A stretch of DNA of 64,000 bases, from positions 28,313,771 to 28,377,770 of the forward strand of contig CM055830.1 in the NCBI GenBank assembly GCA_029582265.1, written 5' to 3'. The stretch's first letter is position 1. Each line of letters opens with the position of its first letter. Under the pieces are notes generated by a model. The model saw nothing but the letters and a program-made list of their open reading frames with translations. It was not told the origin of the DNA and did no database searches. The position numbers were made by a program, and so were the translations under genes. Shown one piece after another: positions 48,467 to 63,400 of the stretch. The DNA is from Zoroaster sp. YZ-2022 (taxonomy: Eukaryota > Echinodermata > Asteroidea > Forcipulatida > Zoroasteridae).

Positions 48467-51400
48467 AAGGGTTGAAAAAAGCTGTGGAGAGAACGGGTTA
48501 AAACAAATACCTGAAAAGAGATTGGGTTAATACAAAGAGCTGTCGGGAGAACGGGTTAATACAAAAGGCTGTGGAGAGAACGGGTTAAAACAAATACCTG
48601 AAAAGAGAACGGGTTAATACAAGTACCTGAAAAGAGAACGGGTTAGTACAAATACCTGAAAAAGAATGGGTCATTACAAAGAGCTGTGGAGAGAAACGGG
48701 TTAAAACAAATACCTGAAAAGAGAACGGGTTAATACAAATGGCTGTGGAGAGAGCGGGTTAAAACAAATACCTGAAAAGAGAACGGGTTAATACAAAGAG
48801 CTGTGGCGAGAACGGGTTAAAACAAATACCTGAAAAAATAACGGGTTAATACAAAGAGCTGTGGAGAGAACGGGTTAAAACAAATGCCTGAAAAGGGAAC
48901 GGGTTATTACAAAGAGCTGTGGAGAGAACGGGTTAAAACAAATACCTGAAAAAAGAACGGGTTAATACAAAGAGCTGTGGAGAGAACGGGTTAAAACAAA
49001 TACCTGAAAAGAGAACGGGTTAATACAAATTGCTGTGGAGAGAGCGGGTTAAAACAAATGCCTGAAAAGAGAACGGGTTAATACAAAGATCTGTGGAGAG
49101 AACGGGTTAAAACAAATACCTGAAAAAAGAACGGGGTAATACAAAGAGCTGTGGAGAGAACGGGTTAAAACAAATGCCTGAAAAGGGAACGGGTTATTAC
49201 AAAGAGCTGTGGAGAGAACGGGTTAAAACAAATACCTGAAAAGGGAACGGGTTAATACAAAGAGCAGTGGAGAGAACGGGTTAAAACAAATACCTGAAAA
49301 GGGAACGGGTTATTACAAAGAGCTGTGGAGAGAACGGGTTAAAACAAACACCTGAAAAGAGAACGGGTTAATACAAATGGCTGTGGAGACAGCGGGTTAA
49401 AACAAATGCCTGAAAAGAGAACGGGTTAATACAAAGAAGTGTGAAGAGAACGGGTTAAAACAAATACCTGAAAAAAGAACGGGTTAATACAAAGAGCTGT
49501 GGAGAGAACGGGTTAAAACAAAAGCCTGAAAAGGGAACAGGTTATTACAAAGAGCTGTGGAGAGAACGGGTTAAAATAAATACCTGAAAAGAGAACGGGT
49601 TAATACAAATGGCTGTGGAGAGAGCGGGTTAAAACAAATGCCTGAAAAGAGAACGGGTTAATACAAAGAAGTGTGGAAAGAACGGGTTAAAACAAATACC
49701 TGGAAAAAGAACGGGTTAATACAAAGAGCTGTGGTGAGAACGGGTTAAAACAAATACCTGGAAAAAGAACGGGATAATACAAAGAGCTGTGGAGAGAACG
49801 GATTAAAATAAATACCTGAAAAGAGAACGGGTTAATACAAGTACCTGAAAAAAGAACAGGTTAGTACAAATACCTGAAAAGGGAACGGGTTAATACAAAT
49901 ACCTGAAAAGGGAACGGATTAATACAAAGAGCTGTGGAGAGAACGTGTTAAAACAAATACCTGACAAGGGAACGGGTTGTTACAAAGAGCTGTGGAGAGA
50001 ACGGGTTAATACAAAGAGATGTGGAGAGAACGGGTTAAAACAAATACCTGAAAAAAGAACGGGTTATTACAAAGAGCTGTGGAGAGAACGGATTAAAATA
50101 AATACCTGAAAAGAGAACGGGTTAATACAAGTACCTGAAAAAAGAACGAGTTAGTACAAATACCTGAAAAGGGAACGGGTTAATACAAAGAGCTGTGGAG
50201 AGAACGGGTTAAAACAAATACCTGAAAAAAGAACGGGTTAATACAAAGAGCTGTGGAGAGAACGGGTTAAAACAAATGCCTGAAAAGGGAACGGGTTATT
50301 ACAAAGAGCTGTGGAGAGAACGGGTTAAAACAAATGCCTGAAAAGAGAACAGGTTAATACAAATGGCTGTGGAGAGAGCGGGTTAAAACAAATACCTGAA
50401 AACAGAACGGGTTAATACAAATGGCTGTGGAGAGAGCGGGTTAAAACAAATACCTGAAAAGAGAATGGGTTAATACAAAGAGCTATGGAGAGAACGGGTT
50501 AAAACAAATGCCTGAAAAGGGAACGGGTTATTACAAAGAGCTGTGGAGAGAACGGGTTAAAACAAATACCTGAAAAGAGAACGGGTTAATACAAATGGCT
50601 GTGGAGAGAGCGGGTTAAAACAAATACCTGAAAAGAGAACGGGTTAATACAAAGGGCTGTGGAGAGAACGGGTTAAAACAAATACCTGAAAAGAGAACGG
50701 GTTAATACAAAGAGCTGTGGAGAGAACGGGTTAAAACAAATACCTGAAAAAAGAACGGGTTAATACAAAGAGCTGTGGAGAGAACGGGTTAAAACAAATG
50801 CCTGAAAAGGGAACGGGTTATTACAAAGAGCTGTGGAGAGAACGGGTTAAAACAAATACCTGAAAAGAGAACGGGTTAATACAAATGGCTGTGGAGAGAG
50901 CGGGTTAAAACAAATGCCTGAAAAGAGAACGGGTTAATACAAAGAAGTGTGGAGAGAACGGGTTAAAACAAATACCTGAAAAAAGAACGGGTTAATACAA
51001 AAAGCTGTGGAGAGAACGGGTTAAAACAAATGCCTGAAAAGGGAACGGGTTAATACAAAGAGCTGTGGAGAGAACGGGTTAAAACAAATACCTGGAAAAA
51101 GAACGGGATATTACAAAGAGCTGTGGAGAGCACGGATTAAAATAAATACCTGAAAAGAGAACGGGTTAATACAAGTACCTGAAAAAAGAACGGGTTAGTA
51201 CAAATACCTGAAAAGGGAACGGGTTAATACAAATACCTGAAAAGGGAACGGATTAATACAAAGAGCTGTGGAGAGAACGTGTTAAAACAAACAACTGAAA
51301 AGGAAACGGGTTAATACAAAGAGCTGTGGAGAGAACGGATTAATACAAAGAGATGTGGAGAGAACGGGTTAAAACAAATACCTGAAAAAAGAACAGGTTA

Positions 51401-54400
51401 TTACAAAGAGCTGTGGAGAGAACGGATTAAAATAAATACCTGAAAAGAGAACGGGTTAATACAAGTACCTGAAAAAAGAACGAGTTAGTACAAATACCTG
51501 AAAAGGGAACGGGTTAATACAAAGAGCTGTGGAGAGAACGGGTTAAAACAAATACCTGAAAAGAGAACGGGTTAATACAAATGGCTGTGGAGAGAGCGGG
51601 TTAAAACAAATACCTGAAAAGAGAACGGGTTAATACAAAGAGCTGTGGAGAGAACGGGTTAAAACAAATACCTGAAAAAAGAACGGGTTAATACAAAGAG
51701 CTGTGGAGAGAACGGGTTAAAACAAATGCCTGAAAAGGGAACGGGTTATTACAAAGAGCTGTGGAGAGAACGGGTTAAAACAAATGCCTGAAAAGAGAAC
51801 AGGTTAATACAAATGGCTGTGGAGAGAGCGGGTTAAAACAAGTGGCTGTGGAGAGAGCGGGTTAAAACAAATACCTGAAAAGAGAACGGGTTAATACAAG
51901 TGGCTGTGGAGAGAGCGGGTTAAAACAAATACCTGAAAAGAGAACGGGTTAATACAAAGAGCTGTGGCGAGAACGGGTTAAAACAAATACCTGAAAAAAA
52001 GAACGGGTTAATACAAAGAGCTGTGGAGAGAACGGGTTAAAACAAATGCCTGAAAAGGGAACGGGTTAATACAAAGAGCTGTGGAGAGAACGGGTTAAAA
52101 CAAATACTTGAAAAGAGAACGGGTTAATACAAAGATCTGTGGAGAGAACCGGTTAAACCAAATACCTGAAAAAAGAACGGGTTAATACAAAGAGCTGTGG
52201 AGAACGGGTTAAACAAATACCTGAAAAGAGAACAGGTTAATACAAAGAGCTGTGGAAGAAAGGGTTAAAACAAATACCTGAAAAGAGAACAGGTTAATAC
52301 AAAGAGCTGTGGAAGAACGGGTTAAAACAAATACCTGAAAAAGAACGGGTTAATACAAAGAGCTGTGGAGAGAACGGGTTAAAACAAATGCCTGAAAAGG
52401 GAACGGGTTATTACAAAGAGCTGTGGAGAGAACGGGTTAAAACAAATACCTGAAAAGAGAACGGGTTAATACAAATGGCTGTGGAGAGAGCGGGTTAAAA
52501 CAAATACCTGAAAAGAGAATGGGTTAATACAAAGGGCTGTGGAGAGAGCGGGTTAAAACAAATACCTGAAAAGGGAACGGGTTATTACAAAGAGCTGTGG
52601 AGAGAACAGGTTAAAACAAATACCTGAAAAGAGAACGGGTTAATACAAATGGCTGTGGAGAGAGCGGGTTAAAACAAATACCTGAAAAGAGAACGGGTTA
52701 ATACAAAGGGCTATGGAGAGAACGGGTTAAAACAAATACCTGAAAAGAGAACGGGTTAATACAAATGGCTGTGGAGAGAGCGGGTTAAAACAAATACCTG
52801 AAAAGAGATTGGGTTAATACAAAGAGCTGTGGAGAGAACAGGTTAATACAAATACCTGAAAAGAGAACAGGTTAATACAAAGAGCTGTGGAGAGAACAGG
52901 TTAATACAAATACCTGAAAAGAGAACAGGTTATTACAAAGAGCTGTGGAGAGAACGGATTAAAATAAATACCTGAAAAGAGAACGGGTTAATACAAGTAC
53001 CTGAAAAAAGAACGAGTTAGTACAAATACCTGAAAAGGGAACGGGTTAATACAAAGAGCTGTGGAGAGAAAGGGTTAAAACAAACACCTGAAAAGGGAAC
53101 GTGTTAAAACAAATAGCTGTGGAGAGAACGTGTTAAAACAAATACCTGAAAAGGGAACGGTTTGTTACAAAGAGCTGTGGAGAGAATGGGTTAAAACAAA
53201 CACCTGAAAAGGGAACGGGTTAATACAAAGAGCTGTGGAGAGAACGGGTTAATACAAAGAGATGGGAGAACAGGTTAAAATAAATACCCTGTGGAGAACG
53301 GGTTAATACAAGTACCTGAAAAAGAACAGGTTAGTACAAATACCTGAAAAGGGAACGGGTTAATACAAAGAGCTGTGGAGAGAACGGGTTTAAACAAATA
53401 CCTGAAAAGAGAACGGGTTAATACAAATGGCTGTGGAGAGAGCGGGTTAAAACAAATACCTGAAAAGAGAACTGGTTAATACAAAGAGCTGTGGTGAGAA
53501 CGGGTTAAAACAAATACCTGAAAAAAGAACGGGTTAATACAAAGAGCTGTGGAGAGAACGGGTTAAAACAAATGCCTGAAAAGGGAACGGGTTATTACAA
53601 AGAGCTGTTGAGAGAACAGGTTAAAACAAATACCTGAAAAGAGAACAGGTTAATACAAATGGCTGTGGAGAAGGCAGGTTAAAACAAATACCTGAAAAGA
53701 GAACAGGTTAATACAAATGGCTGTGGAGAGAGCGGTTAAAACAAATACCTGAAAAGAGAACAGGTTAATACAAAGAGCTGTTAGAACAGGTTAAAACAAA
53801 TACCTGAAAAAGAACAGGTTAATACAAAGAGCTGTGGAGAGAACGGGTTAAAACAAATGCCTGAAAAGGAACGGGTTATTACAAAGAGCTGTGGAGAGAC
53901 AGGTTAAAACAAATACCTGAAAAGAGAACAGGTTAATACAAATGGCTGTGGAGAGAGCAGGTTAAAACAAATACCTGAAAAGAGAACGGATTAATACAAA
54001 GAGCTGTGGAGAGAACGGGTTAAAACAAATAACTGAAAAGAGAACAGGTTAATACAAATGGCTGTGGAGAGAGCAGGTTAAAACAAATACCTGAAAAGAG
54101 AACAGGTTAATACAAAGATCTGTGGAGAACTGGTTAAAACAAATACCTGAAAAAGAACAGGTTAATACAAAGAGCTGTGGAGAGAACAGGTTAAAACAAA
54201 TGCCTGAAAAGGAACGGGTTATTACAAAGAGCTGTGGAGAGAACAGGTTAAAACAAATACCTGAAAAGAGAACAGGTTAATACAAAATGGCTGTGGAGAG
54301 AGCGGGTTAAAACAAATACCTGAAAAGAGAACGGGTTAATACAAAAGGGCTGTGGAAGAGAACGGGTTAAACAAATACCTGAAAAGAGAACGGGTTAATA

Positions 54401-57400
54401 CAAATGGCTGTGGAGAGAAGCAGGTTAAACAATACCTGAAAAGAGAACAGGTTAATACAAAGAGCTGTGGAAGAACAGGTTAAAACAAATACCTGAAAAG
54501 AAAGGGTTAATACAAAGAGCTGTGGAGAGAACAGGTTAAAACAAATACCTGAAAAGAACGGGTTATTACAAAGAGCTGTGGAGAGAACGGGTTAAAACAA
54601 ATACCTGAAAAGAGAACGGGTTAATACAAATGGCTGTGGAGAGAGCGGGTTAAAACAAATACCTGAAAAGAGAATGGGTTAATACAAAGGGCTGTGGAGA
54701 GAGCGGGTTAAAACAAATACCTGAAAAGAGAACGGGTAAATACAAAGATCTGTTGAGAGAACTGGTTAAAACAAATACCTGAAAAAAGAACGGGTTAATA
54801 CAAAGAGCTGTGGAGAGAACGGGTTAAAACAAATGCCTGAAAAGGGAACGGGTTATTACAAAGAGCTGTGGAGAGAACAGGTTAAAACAAATACCTGAAA
54901 AGAGAACGGGTTAATACAAATGGCTGTGGAGAGAGCGGGTTAAAACAAATACCTGAAAAGAGAACGGGTTAATACAAAGGGCTATGGAGAGAACGGGTTA
55001 AAACAAATACCTGAAAAGAGAACGGGTTAATACAAATGGCTGTGGAGAGGCAGGTTATTACAAATACCTGAAAACGGAACGGGTTAATACAAAGAGCTGT
55101 GGAGAGAACGGGTCAAAACAGATACCTGAAAAAAGAATGGGTTAATACAAAGAGCTGTGGAGAGAACGGGTTCAAACAGATACCTGAAGAAAAACGGATT
55201 ATTACAAAGAGCTGTGGAGAGAACGGATTAAAACAAATACCTGAAAAGAGAACAGGTTAATACAAATGGCTGTGGAGAGAGCAGGTTAAAACAAATGCCT
55301 GAAAAGAGAGCGGGTTAATACAAAGAAGTGTGGAGAGAACGGGTTAAAACAAATACCTGAAAAAAGAACGGGTTAATACAAAAAGCTGTGGAGAGAACGG
55401 GTTAAAACAAATGCCTGAAAAGGGAATGGGTTAATACAAAGAGCTGTGGAGAGAACGGGTTAAAACAAATACCTGGAAAAAGAACGGGATATTACAAAGA
55501 GCTGTGGAGAGAACGGATTAAAATAAATACCTGAAAAGAGAACGGGTTAATACAAGCACCTGAAAAAAGAACGTGTTAGTACAAATACCTGAAAAGGGAA
55601 CGGGTTCATACAAATACCTGAAAAGGGAACGGATTAATACAAAGAGCTGTGGAGAGAACGTGTTAAAACAAATACCTGAAAAGGGAACGGGTTGTTACAA
55701 AGAGCTGTGGAGAGAATGGGTTAAAACAAACACCTGAAAAGCGAACGGTTTAATACAAAGAGCTGTGGAGAGAACGGGTTAATACAACGAGATGTGGAGA
55801 GAACGGGTTAAAACAAATAACTGAAAAGAGAACGGGTTAATACAAATGGCTGTGGAGAGAGCGGGTTAAAACAAATACCTGAAAAGAGAACGGGTTAATA
55901 CAAAGATCTGTGGAGAGAACTGGTTAAAACAAATACCTGAAAAAAGAACGGGTTAATACAAAGAGCTGTGGAGAGAACGGGTTAAAACAAATACCTGAAA
56001 AGAGAACGGGTTAATACAAAAAGTTGTGGAGAGAACAGGTTAAAACAAATACCTGCAGGAAGAACGGGTTAATACAAATGGCTGTGGAGAGAGCGGGTTA
56101 AAACAAATACCTGAAAAGGGAACGGGTTATTACAAAGAGCTGTGGAGAGAACGGGTTAAAACAAATACCTGAAAAGAGAACGGGTTAATACAAATGGCTG
56201 TGGAGAGAGCGGGTTAAAACAAATGCCTGAAAAGAGAACGGGTTAATACAAAGAAGTGTGGAGAGAACAGGTTAAAACAAATACCTGAAAAGAACAGGTT
56301 AATACAAAAGCTGTGGAGAGAACAGGTTAAAACAAATGCCTGAAGAGAACGGGTTAATACAAAGAGCTGTGGAGAGAACGGGTTAAAACAAATACCTGGA
56401 AAAAGAACGGGATATTACAAAGAGCTGTGGAGAGAACGGATTAAAATAAATACCTGAAAAGAGAACGGGTTAATACAAGTACCTGAAAAAAGAACGGGTT
56501 AGTACAAATACCTGAAAAGGGAACGGGTTAATACAAATACCTGAAAAGGGAACGGATTAATACAAAGAGCTGTGGAGAGAACGTGTTAAAACAAATACCT
56601 GAAAAGGGAACGGTTTGTTACAAAGAGCTGTGGAGAGAATGGGTTAAAACAAACACCTGAAAAGGGAACGGGTTAATACAAAGAGCTGTGGAGAGAACGG
56701 GTTAATACAAAGAGATGTGGAGAGAACGGGTTAAAATAAATACCTGAAAAGAGAACGGGTTAATACAAGTACCTGAAAAAAGAACGAGTTAGTACAAATA
56801 CCTGAAAAGGGAACGGGTTAATACAAAGAGCTGTGGAGAGAACGGGTTTAAACAAATACCTGAAAAGAGAACGGGTTAATACAAATGGCTGTGGAGAGAG
56901 CGGGTTAAAACAAATACCTGAAAAGAGAACTGGTTAATACAAAGAGCTGTGGTGAGAACGGGTTAAAACAAATACCTGAAAAAAGAACGGGTTAATACAA
57001 AGAGCTGTGGAGAGAACGGGTTAAAACAAATGCCTGAAAAGGGAACGGGTTATTACAAAGAGCTGTTGAGAGAACAGGTTAAAACAAATGCCTGAAAAGA
57101 GAACAGGTTAATACAAATGGCTGTGGAGAGGCGGGTTAAAACAAATACCTGAAAAGAGAACAGGTTAATACAAATGGCTGTGGAGAGCAGGTTAAAACAA
57201 ATACCTGAAAAGAGAACAGGTTAATACAAAGAGCTGTTGCGAGAACAGGTTAAAACAAATACCTGAAAAAGAACAGGTTAATACAAAGAGCTGTGGAGAG
57301 AACAGGTTAAAACAAATGCCTGAAAAGGGAACAGGTTAATTACAAAGAGCTGTGGAGAGAACAGGTTAAAACAAATACCTGAAAAGAACAGGTTAATACA

Positions 57401-60400
57401 AATGGCTGTGGAGAGAGCGGGTTAAAACAAATACCTGAAAAGAGAACAGGTTAATACAAAGAGCTGTGGAGAACAGGTTAAACAAATACCTGAAAAAGAA
57501 CAGGTTAATACAAAGAGCTGTGGAGAACAGGTTAAAACAAATGCCTGAAAAGGAACGGGTTATTACAAAGAGCTGTGGAGAGAACAGGTTAAAACAAATA
57601 CCTGAAAAAAGAACAGGTTAATACAAATGGCTGTGGAGAGAGCAGGTTAAAACAAATACCTGAAAAGAGAACGGGTTAATACAAAGGGCTGTGGAGAGCA
57701 GGTTAAACAAATACCTGAAAAGAGAACGGGTTAATACAAAGATCTGTGGAGAGAACTGGTTAAAACAAATACCTGAAAAAAGAACGGGTTAATACAAAGA
57801 GCTGTGGAGAGAACGGGTTAAATCAATTGCCAGAAAAGGGAACGGGTTAAAACATAGAGCTGTGGTGAGAACAGGTTATATCAAAAACCTGAAAAGAGAA
57901 CAGGTTAATACACAATGGCTGTGGAGAGCAGGTTAAAACAAATACCTGAAAAGAGAACAGGTTAATACAAAGGGCTGTGGAGAGAACAGGTTAAAACAAA
58001 TACCTGAAAAGAGAACAGGTTAATACAAATGGCTGTGGAGAGAGCGGGTTAAAACAAATACCTGAAAAGAGAACGGGTTAATACAAAGAGCTGTGGAGAG
58101 AACGGGTTAAAACAAATACCTGAAAAAAGAACGGGTTAATACAAAGAGCTGTGGAGAGAACGGGTTAAAACAAATGCTGAAAAGGGAACGGATTATTACA
58201 AAGAGCTGTGGAGAGAACGGGTTAAAACAAATACCTGAAAAGAGAACGGGTTAATACAAATGGCTGTGGAGAGAGCGGGTTAAAACAAATGCCTGAAAAG
58301 AGAGCGGGTTAATACAAAGAAGTGTGGAGAGAACGGGTTAAAACAAATACCTGAAAAAAGAACGGGTTAATACAAAAAGCTGTGGAGAGAACGGGTTAAA
58401 ACAAATGCCTGAAAAGGGAATGGGTTAATACAAAGAGCTGTGGAGAGAACGGGTTAAAACAAATACCTGGAAAAAGAACGGGATATTACAAAGAGCTGTG
58501 GAGAGAACGGATTAAAATAAATACCTGAAAAGAGAACGGGTTAATACAAGCACCTGAAAAAAGAACGTGTTAGTACAAATACCTGAAAAGGGAACGGGTT
58601 CATACAAATACCTGAAAAGGGAACGGATTAATACAAAGAGCTGTGGAGAGAACGTGTTAAAACAAATACCTGAAAAGGGAACGGGTTGTTACAAAGAGCT
58701 GTGGAGAGAATGGGTTAAAACAAACACCTGAAAAGCGAACGGGTTAATACAAAGAGCTGTGGAGAGAACGGGTTAATACAACGAGATGTGGAGAGAACGG
58801 GTTAAAACAAATACCTGAAAAAAGAACGGGTTATTACAAAGAGCTGTGGAGAGAACGGATTAAAATAAATACCTGAAAAGAGAACGGGTTAATACAAGTA
58901 CCTGAAAAATGAACGAGTTAGTACAAATACCTGAAAAGGGAACGGGTTAATACAAAGAGCTGTGGAGAGAACGGGTTAAAACAAATACCTGAAAAAAGAA
59001 CGGGTTAATACAAAGAGCTGTGGAGAGAACGCGTTAAAACAAATGCCTGAAAAGGGAAGGGGTTATTACAAAGAGCTGTGGAGAGAACGGGTTAAAACAA
59101 ATGCCTGAAAAGAGAACAGGTTAATACAAATGGCTGTGGAGAGAGCGGGTTAAAACAAATACCTGAAAAGAGAACGGGTTAATACAAATGGCTGTGGAGA
59201 GAGCGGGTTAAAACAAATACCTGAAAAGAGAACGGGTTAATACAAAGATCTGTGGAGAGAACGGGTTAAAACAAATACCTGAAAAGAGAACGGGTTAATA
59301 CAAAGGGCTGTGGAGAGAACGGGTTAAAACAAATACTTGAAAAGAGAACGGGTTAATACAAAGATCTGTGGAGAACCGGTTAAACAAATACCTGAAAAAG
59401 AACGGTTAATACAAAGAGCTGTGGAGAGAACGGGTTAAAACAAATGCCTGAAAAGGGAACGGGTTAATACAAAAAGCTGTGGAGAGAACAGGTTAAGACA
59501 AATACCTGAACAGAGAACTGGTTAATACAAAAAGCTATGGAGAGAAGGTGTTAAGACAAATACTTGAAAAGAGAACGGGTTAATACAAGAGGCTGTGGAG
59601 AGAACGGGTTAAAACAAATACCTGAAAAGAGAACGGGTTAATACAAATGGCTGTGGAGAGAGCGGGTTAAAACAAATACCTGAAAAGAGAACGGGTTAAT
59701 ACAAAGAGCTGTGGAGAGAACGGGTTAAAACAAATACCTGAAAAAAGAACGGGTTAATACAAAGAGCTGTGGAGAACAGGTTAAAACAAATGCCTGAAAA
59801 GGAACAGGTTAATACAAAGAGCTGTGGAGAGAACAGGTTAAAACAAATACCTGAAAAGAGAACAGGTTAATACAAATGGCTGTGGAGAGAGCGGGTTAAA
59901 ACAAATGCCTGAAAAGAGAACAGGTTAATACAAAGAAGTGTGGAGAGAACGGGTTAAAACAAATACCTGAAAAAAGAACGGGTTAATACAAAAAGCTGTG
60001 GAGAGAACGGGTTAAAACAAATACCTGGAAAAAGAACGGGATATTACAAAGAGCTGTGGAGAGAACGGATTAAAATAAATACCTGAAAAGAGAACGGGTT
60101 AATACAAGTACCTGAAAAAAGAACGGGTTAGTACAAATACCTGAAAAGGGAACGGGTTAATACAAATACCTGAAAAGGGAACAGGTTAATACAAAGAGCT
60201 GTGGAGAGAACGTGTTAAAACAAATACCTGAAAAGGGAACGGGTTGTTACAAAGAGCTGTGGAGAGAATGGGTTAAAACAAACACCTGAAAAGGGAACGG
60301 GTTAATACAAAGAGCTGTGGAGAGAACGGGTGAATACAAAGAGATGTGGAGAGAACGGGTTAAAACAAATACCTGAAAAAAGAACGGGTTATTACAAAGA

Positions 60401-63400
60401 GCTGTGGAGAGAACGGATTAAAATAAATACCTGAAAAGAGAACGGGTTAATACAAGTACCTGAAAAAAGAACGAGTTAGTACAAATACCTGAAAAGGGAA
60501 CGGGTTAATACAAAGAGCTGTGGAGAGAACGGGTTAAAACAAATGCCTGAAAAGAGAACAGGTTAATACAAATGGCTGTGGAGAGAGCGGGTTAAAACAA
60601 ATACCTGAAAAGAGAACGGGTTAATACAAGTGGCTGTGGAGAGAGCGGGTTAAAACAAATACCTGAAAAGAGAACGGGTTAATACAAAGAGCTGTGGCGA
60701 GAACGGGTTAAAACAAATACCTTAAAAAAGAACGGGTTAATACAAAGAGCTGTGGAGAGAACGGGTTAAAACAAATGCCTGAAAAGGGAACGGGTTATTA
60801 CAAAGAGCTGTGGAGAGAACGGGTTAAAACAAATACCTGAAAAGAGAACGGGTTAATACAAATGGCTGTGGAGAGAGCGGGTTAAAACAAATACCTGAAC
60901 AGAGAACGGGTTAATACAAAGGGCTGTGGAGAGAATGGGTTAAAACAAATACCTGAAAAGAGAACGGGTTAATACAAATGGCTCTGGAGAGCGCGGGTTA
61001 AAACAAATACCTGAAAAGAGAACGGGTTAATACAAACAGCTGTGGAGAGAACGGGTTAAAACAAATACCTGAAAAAAGAACTGGTTAATACAAAGAGCTG
61101 TGGAGAGAACGGGTTAAAACAAATGCCTGAAAAGGGAACGGGTTATTACAAAGAGCTGTGGAGAGAACGGGTGAATACAAAGAGATGTGGAGAGAACGGG
61201 TTAAAACAAATACCTGAAAAAAGAACGGGTTATTACAAAGAGCTGTGGAGAGAACGGATTAAAATAAATACCTGAAAAGAGAACGGGTTAATACAAGTAC
61301 CTGAAAAAAGAACGAGTTAGTACAAATACCTGAAAAGGGAACGGGTTAATACAAAGAGCTGTGGAGAGAACGGGTTAAAACAAATACCTGAAAAGAGAAC
61401 GGGTTAATACAAATGGCTGTGGAGAGCGGGTTAATACAAATACCTGAAAAGAGAACAGGTTAATACAAAGAGCTGTGGAGAGAACGGGTTAAAACAAATA
61501 CCTGAAAGAAGAACAGGTTAAAACAAAGAGCTGTGGAGAGAACAGGTTAAAACAAATGCCTGAAAAGGAACAGGTTAATTACAAAAGAGCTGTGGAGAGA
61601 ACGGGTTAAAACAAATACCTGAAAAAAGAACGGGTTAATACAAAGAGCTGTGGAGAGAACGGGTTAAAACAAATGCCTGAAAAGGGAACGGGTTATTACA
61701 AAGAGCTGTGGAGAGAACGGGTTAAAACAAATACCTGAAAAGAGAACGGGTTAATACAAATGGCTGTGGAGAGAGCGGGTTAAAACAAATACCTGAACAG
61801 AGAACGGGTTAATACAAAGGGCTGTGGAGAGAACGGTTAAAACAAATACCTAAAAGAGAACGGGTTAATACAAATGGCTCTGGAAGAGCGGGTTAAAACA
61901 AATACCTGAAAAGAGAACGGTTAATACAAACAGCTGTGGAGAGAACGGGTTAAAACAAATACCTGAAAAAAGAACTGGTTAATACAAAGAGCTGTGGAGA
62001 GAACGGGTTAAAACAAATACCTGGAAAAAGAACGGGATATTACAAAGAGCTGTGAAGAGAACGGATTAAAATAAATACCTGAAAAGAGAACGGGTTAGTA
62101 CAAATACCTGAAAAGGGAACGGGTTAATACAAATACCTGAAAAGGGAACGGATTAATACAAAGAGCTGTGGAGAGAACGTGTTAAAACAAATACCTGAAA
62201 AGGGAACGGGTTGTTACAAAGAGCTATGGAGAGAATGGGTTAAAACAAACACCTGAATAGGGAACGGGTTAATACAAAGAGCTGTGGAGAGAACGGGTTA
62301 ATACAAAGAGATGTGGAGAGAACGGGTTAAAATAAATACCTGAAAAGAGAACGGGTTAATACAAGTACCTGAAAAAAGAACGAGTTAGTACAAATACCTG
62401 AAAAGGGAACGGGTTAATACAAAGAGCTGTGGAGAGAACGGGTTTAAACAAATACCTGAAAAGAGAACGGGTTAATACAAATGGCTGTGGAGAGAGCGGG
62501 TTAAAACAAATACCTGAAAAGAGAACTGGTTAATACAAAGAGCTGTGGTGAGAACGGGTTAAAACAAATACCTGAAAAAAGAACGGGTTAATACAAAGAG
62601 CTGTGGAGAGAACGGGTTAAAACAAATGCCTGAAAAGGGAACGGGTTATTACAAAGAGCTGTTGAGAGAACAGGTTAAAACAAATGCCTGAAAAGAGAAC
62701 AGGTTAATACAAATGGCTGTGGAGAGAGCGGGTTAAAACAAATACCTGAAAAGAGAACGGGTTAATACAAATGGCTGTGGAGAGAGCGGGTTAAAACAAA
62801 TACCTGAAAAGAGAACGGGTTAATACAAAGAGCTGTGGCGAGAACGGGTTAAAACAAATACCTGAAAAAAGAACGGGTTAATACAAAGAGCTGTGGAGAG
62901 AACGGGTTAAAACAAATGCCTGAAAAGGGAACGGGTTATTACAAAGAGCTGTGGAGAGAACGGGTTAAAACAAATACCTGAAAAGAGAACGGGTTAATAC
63001 AAATGGCTGTGGAGAGAGCGGGTTAAAACAAATACCTGAAAAGAGAACGGGTTAATACAAAGGGCTGTGGAGAGAACGGGTTAAAACAAATACCTGAAAA
63101 GAGAACGGGTTAATACAAATGGCTGTGGAGAGAGCGGGTTAAAACAAATACCTGAAAAGAGAACGGGTTAATACAAAGAGCTGTGGAGAACGTGATAAAA
63201 CAAATACCTGCAAAAAGAACCGGTTAATACAAAGAGCTGTGAAGAGAACGGGTTTAAACAAATGCCTGAAAAGAACAGGTTAATTACAAGAGCTGTGGAG
63301 AACAGGTTAAAACAAATACCTGAAAAGAGAACGGGTTAATACAAATGGCTGTGGAGAGAGCGGGTTAAAACAAATACCTGAAAAGAGAACGGGTTAATAC

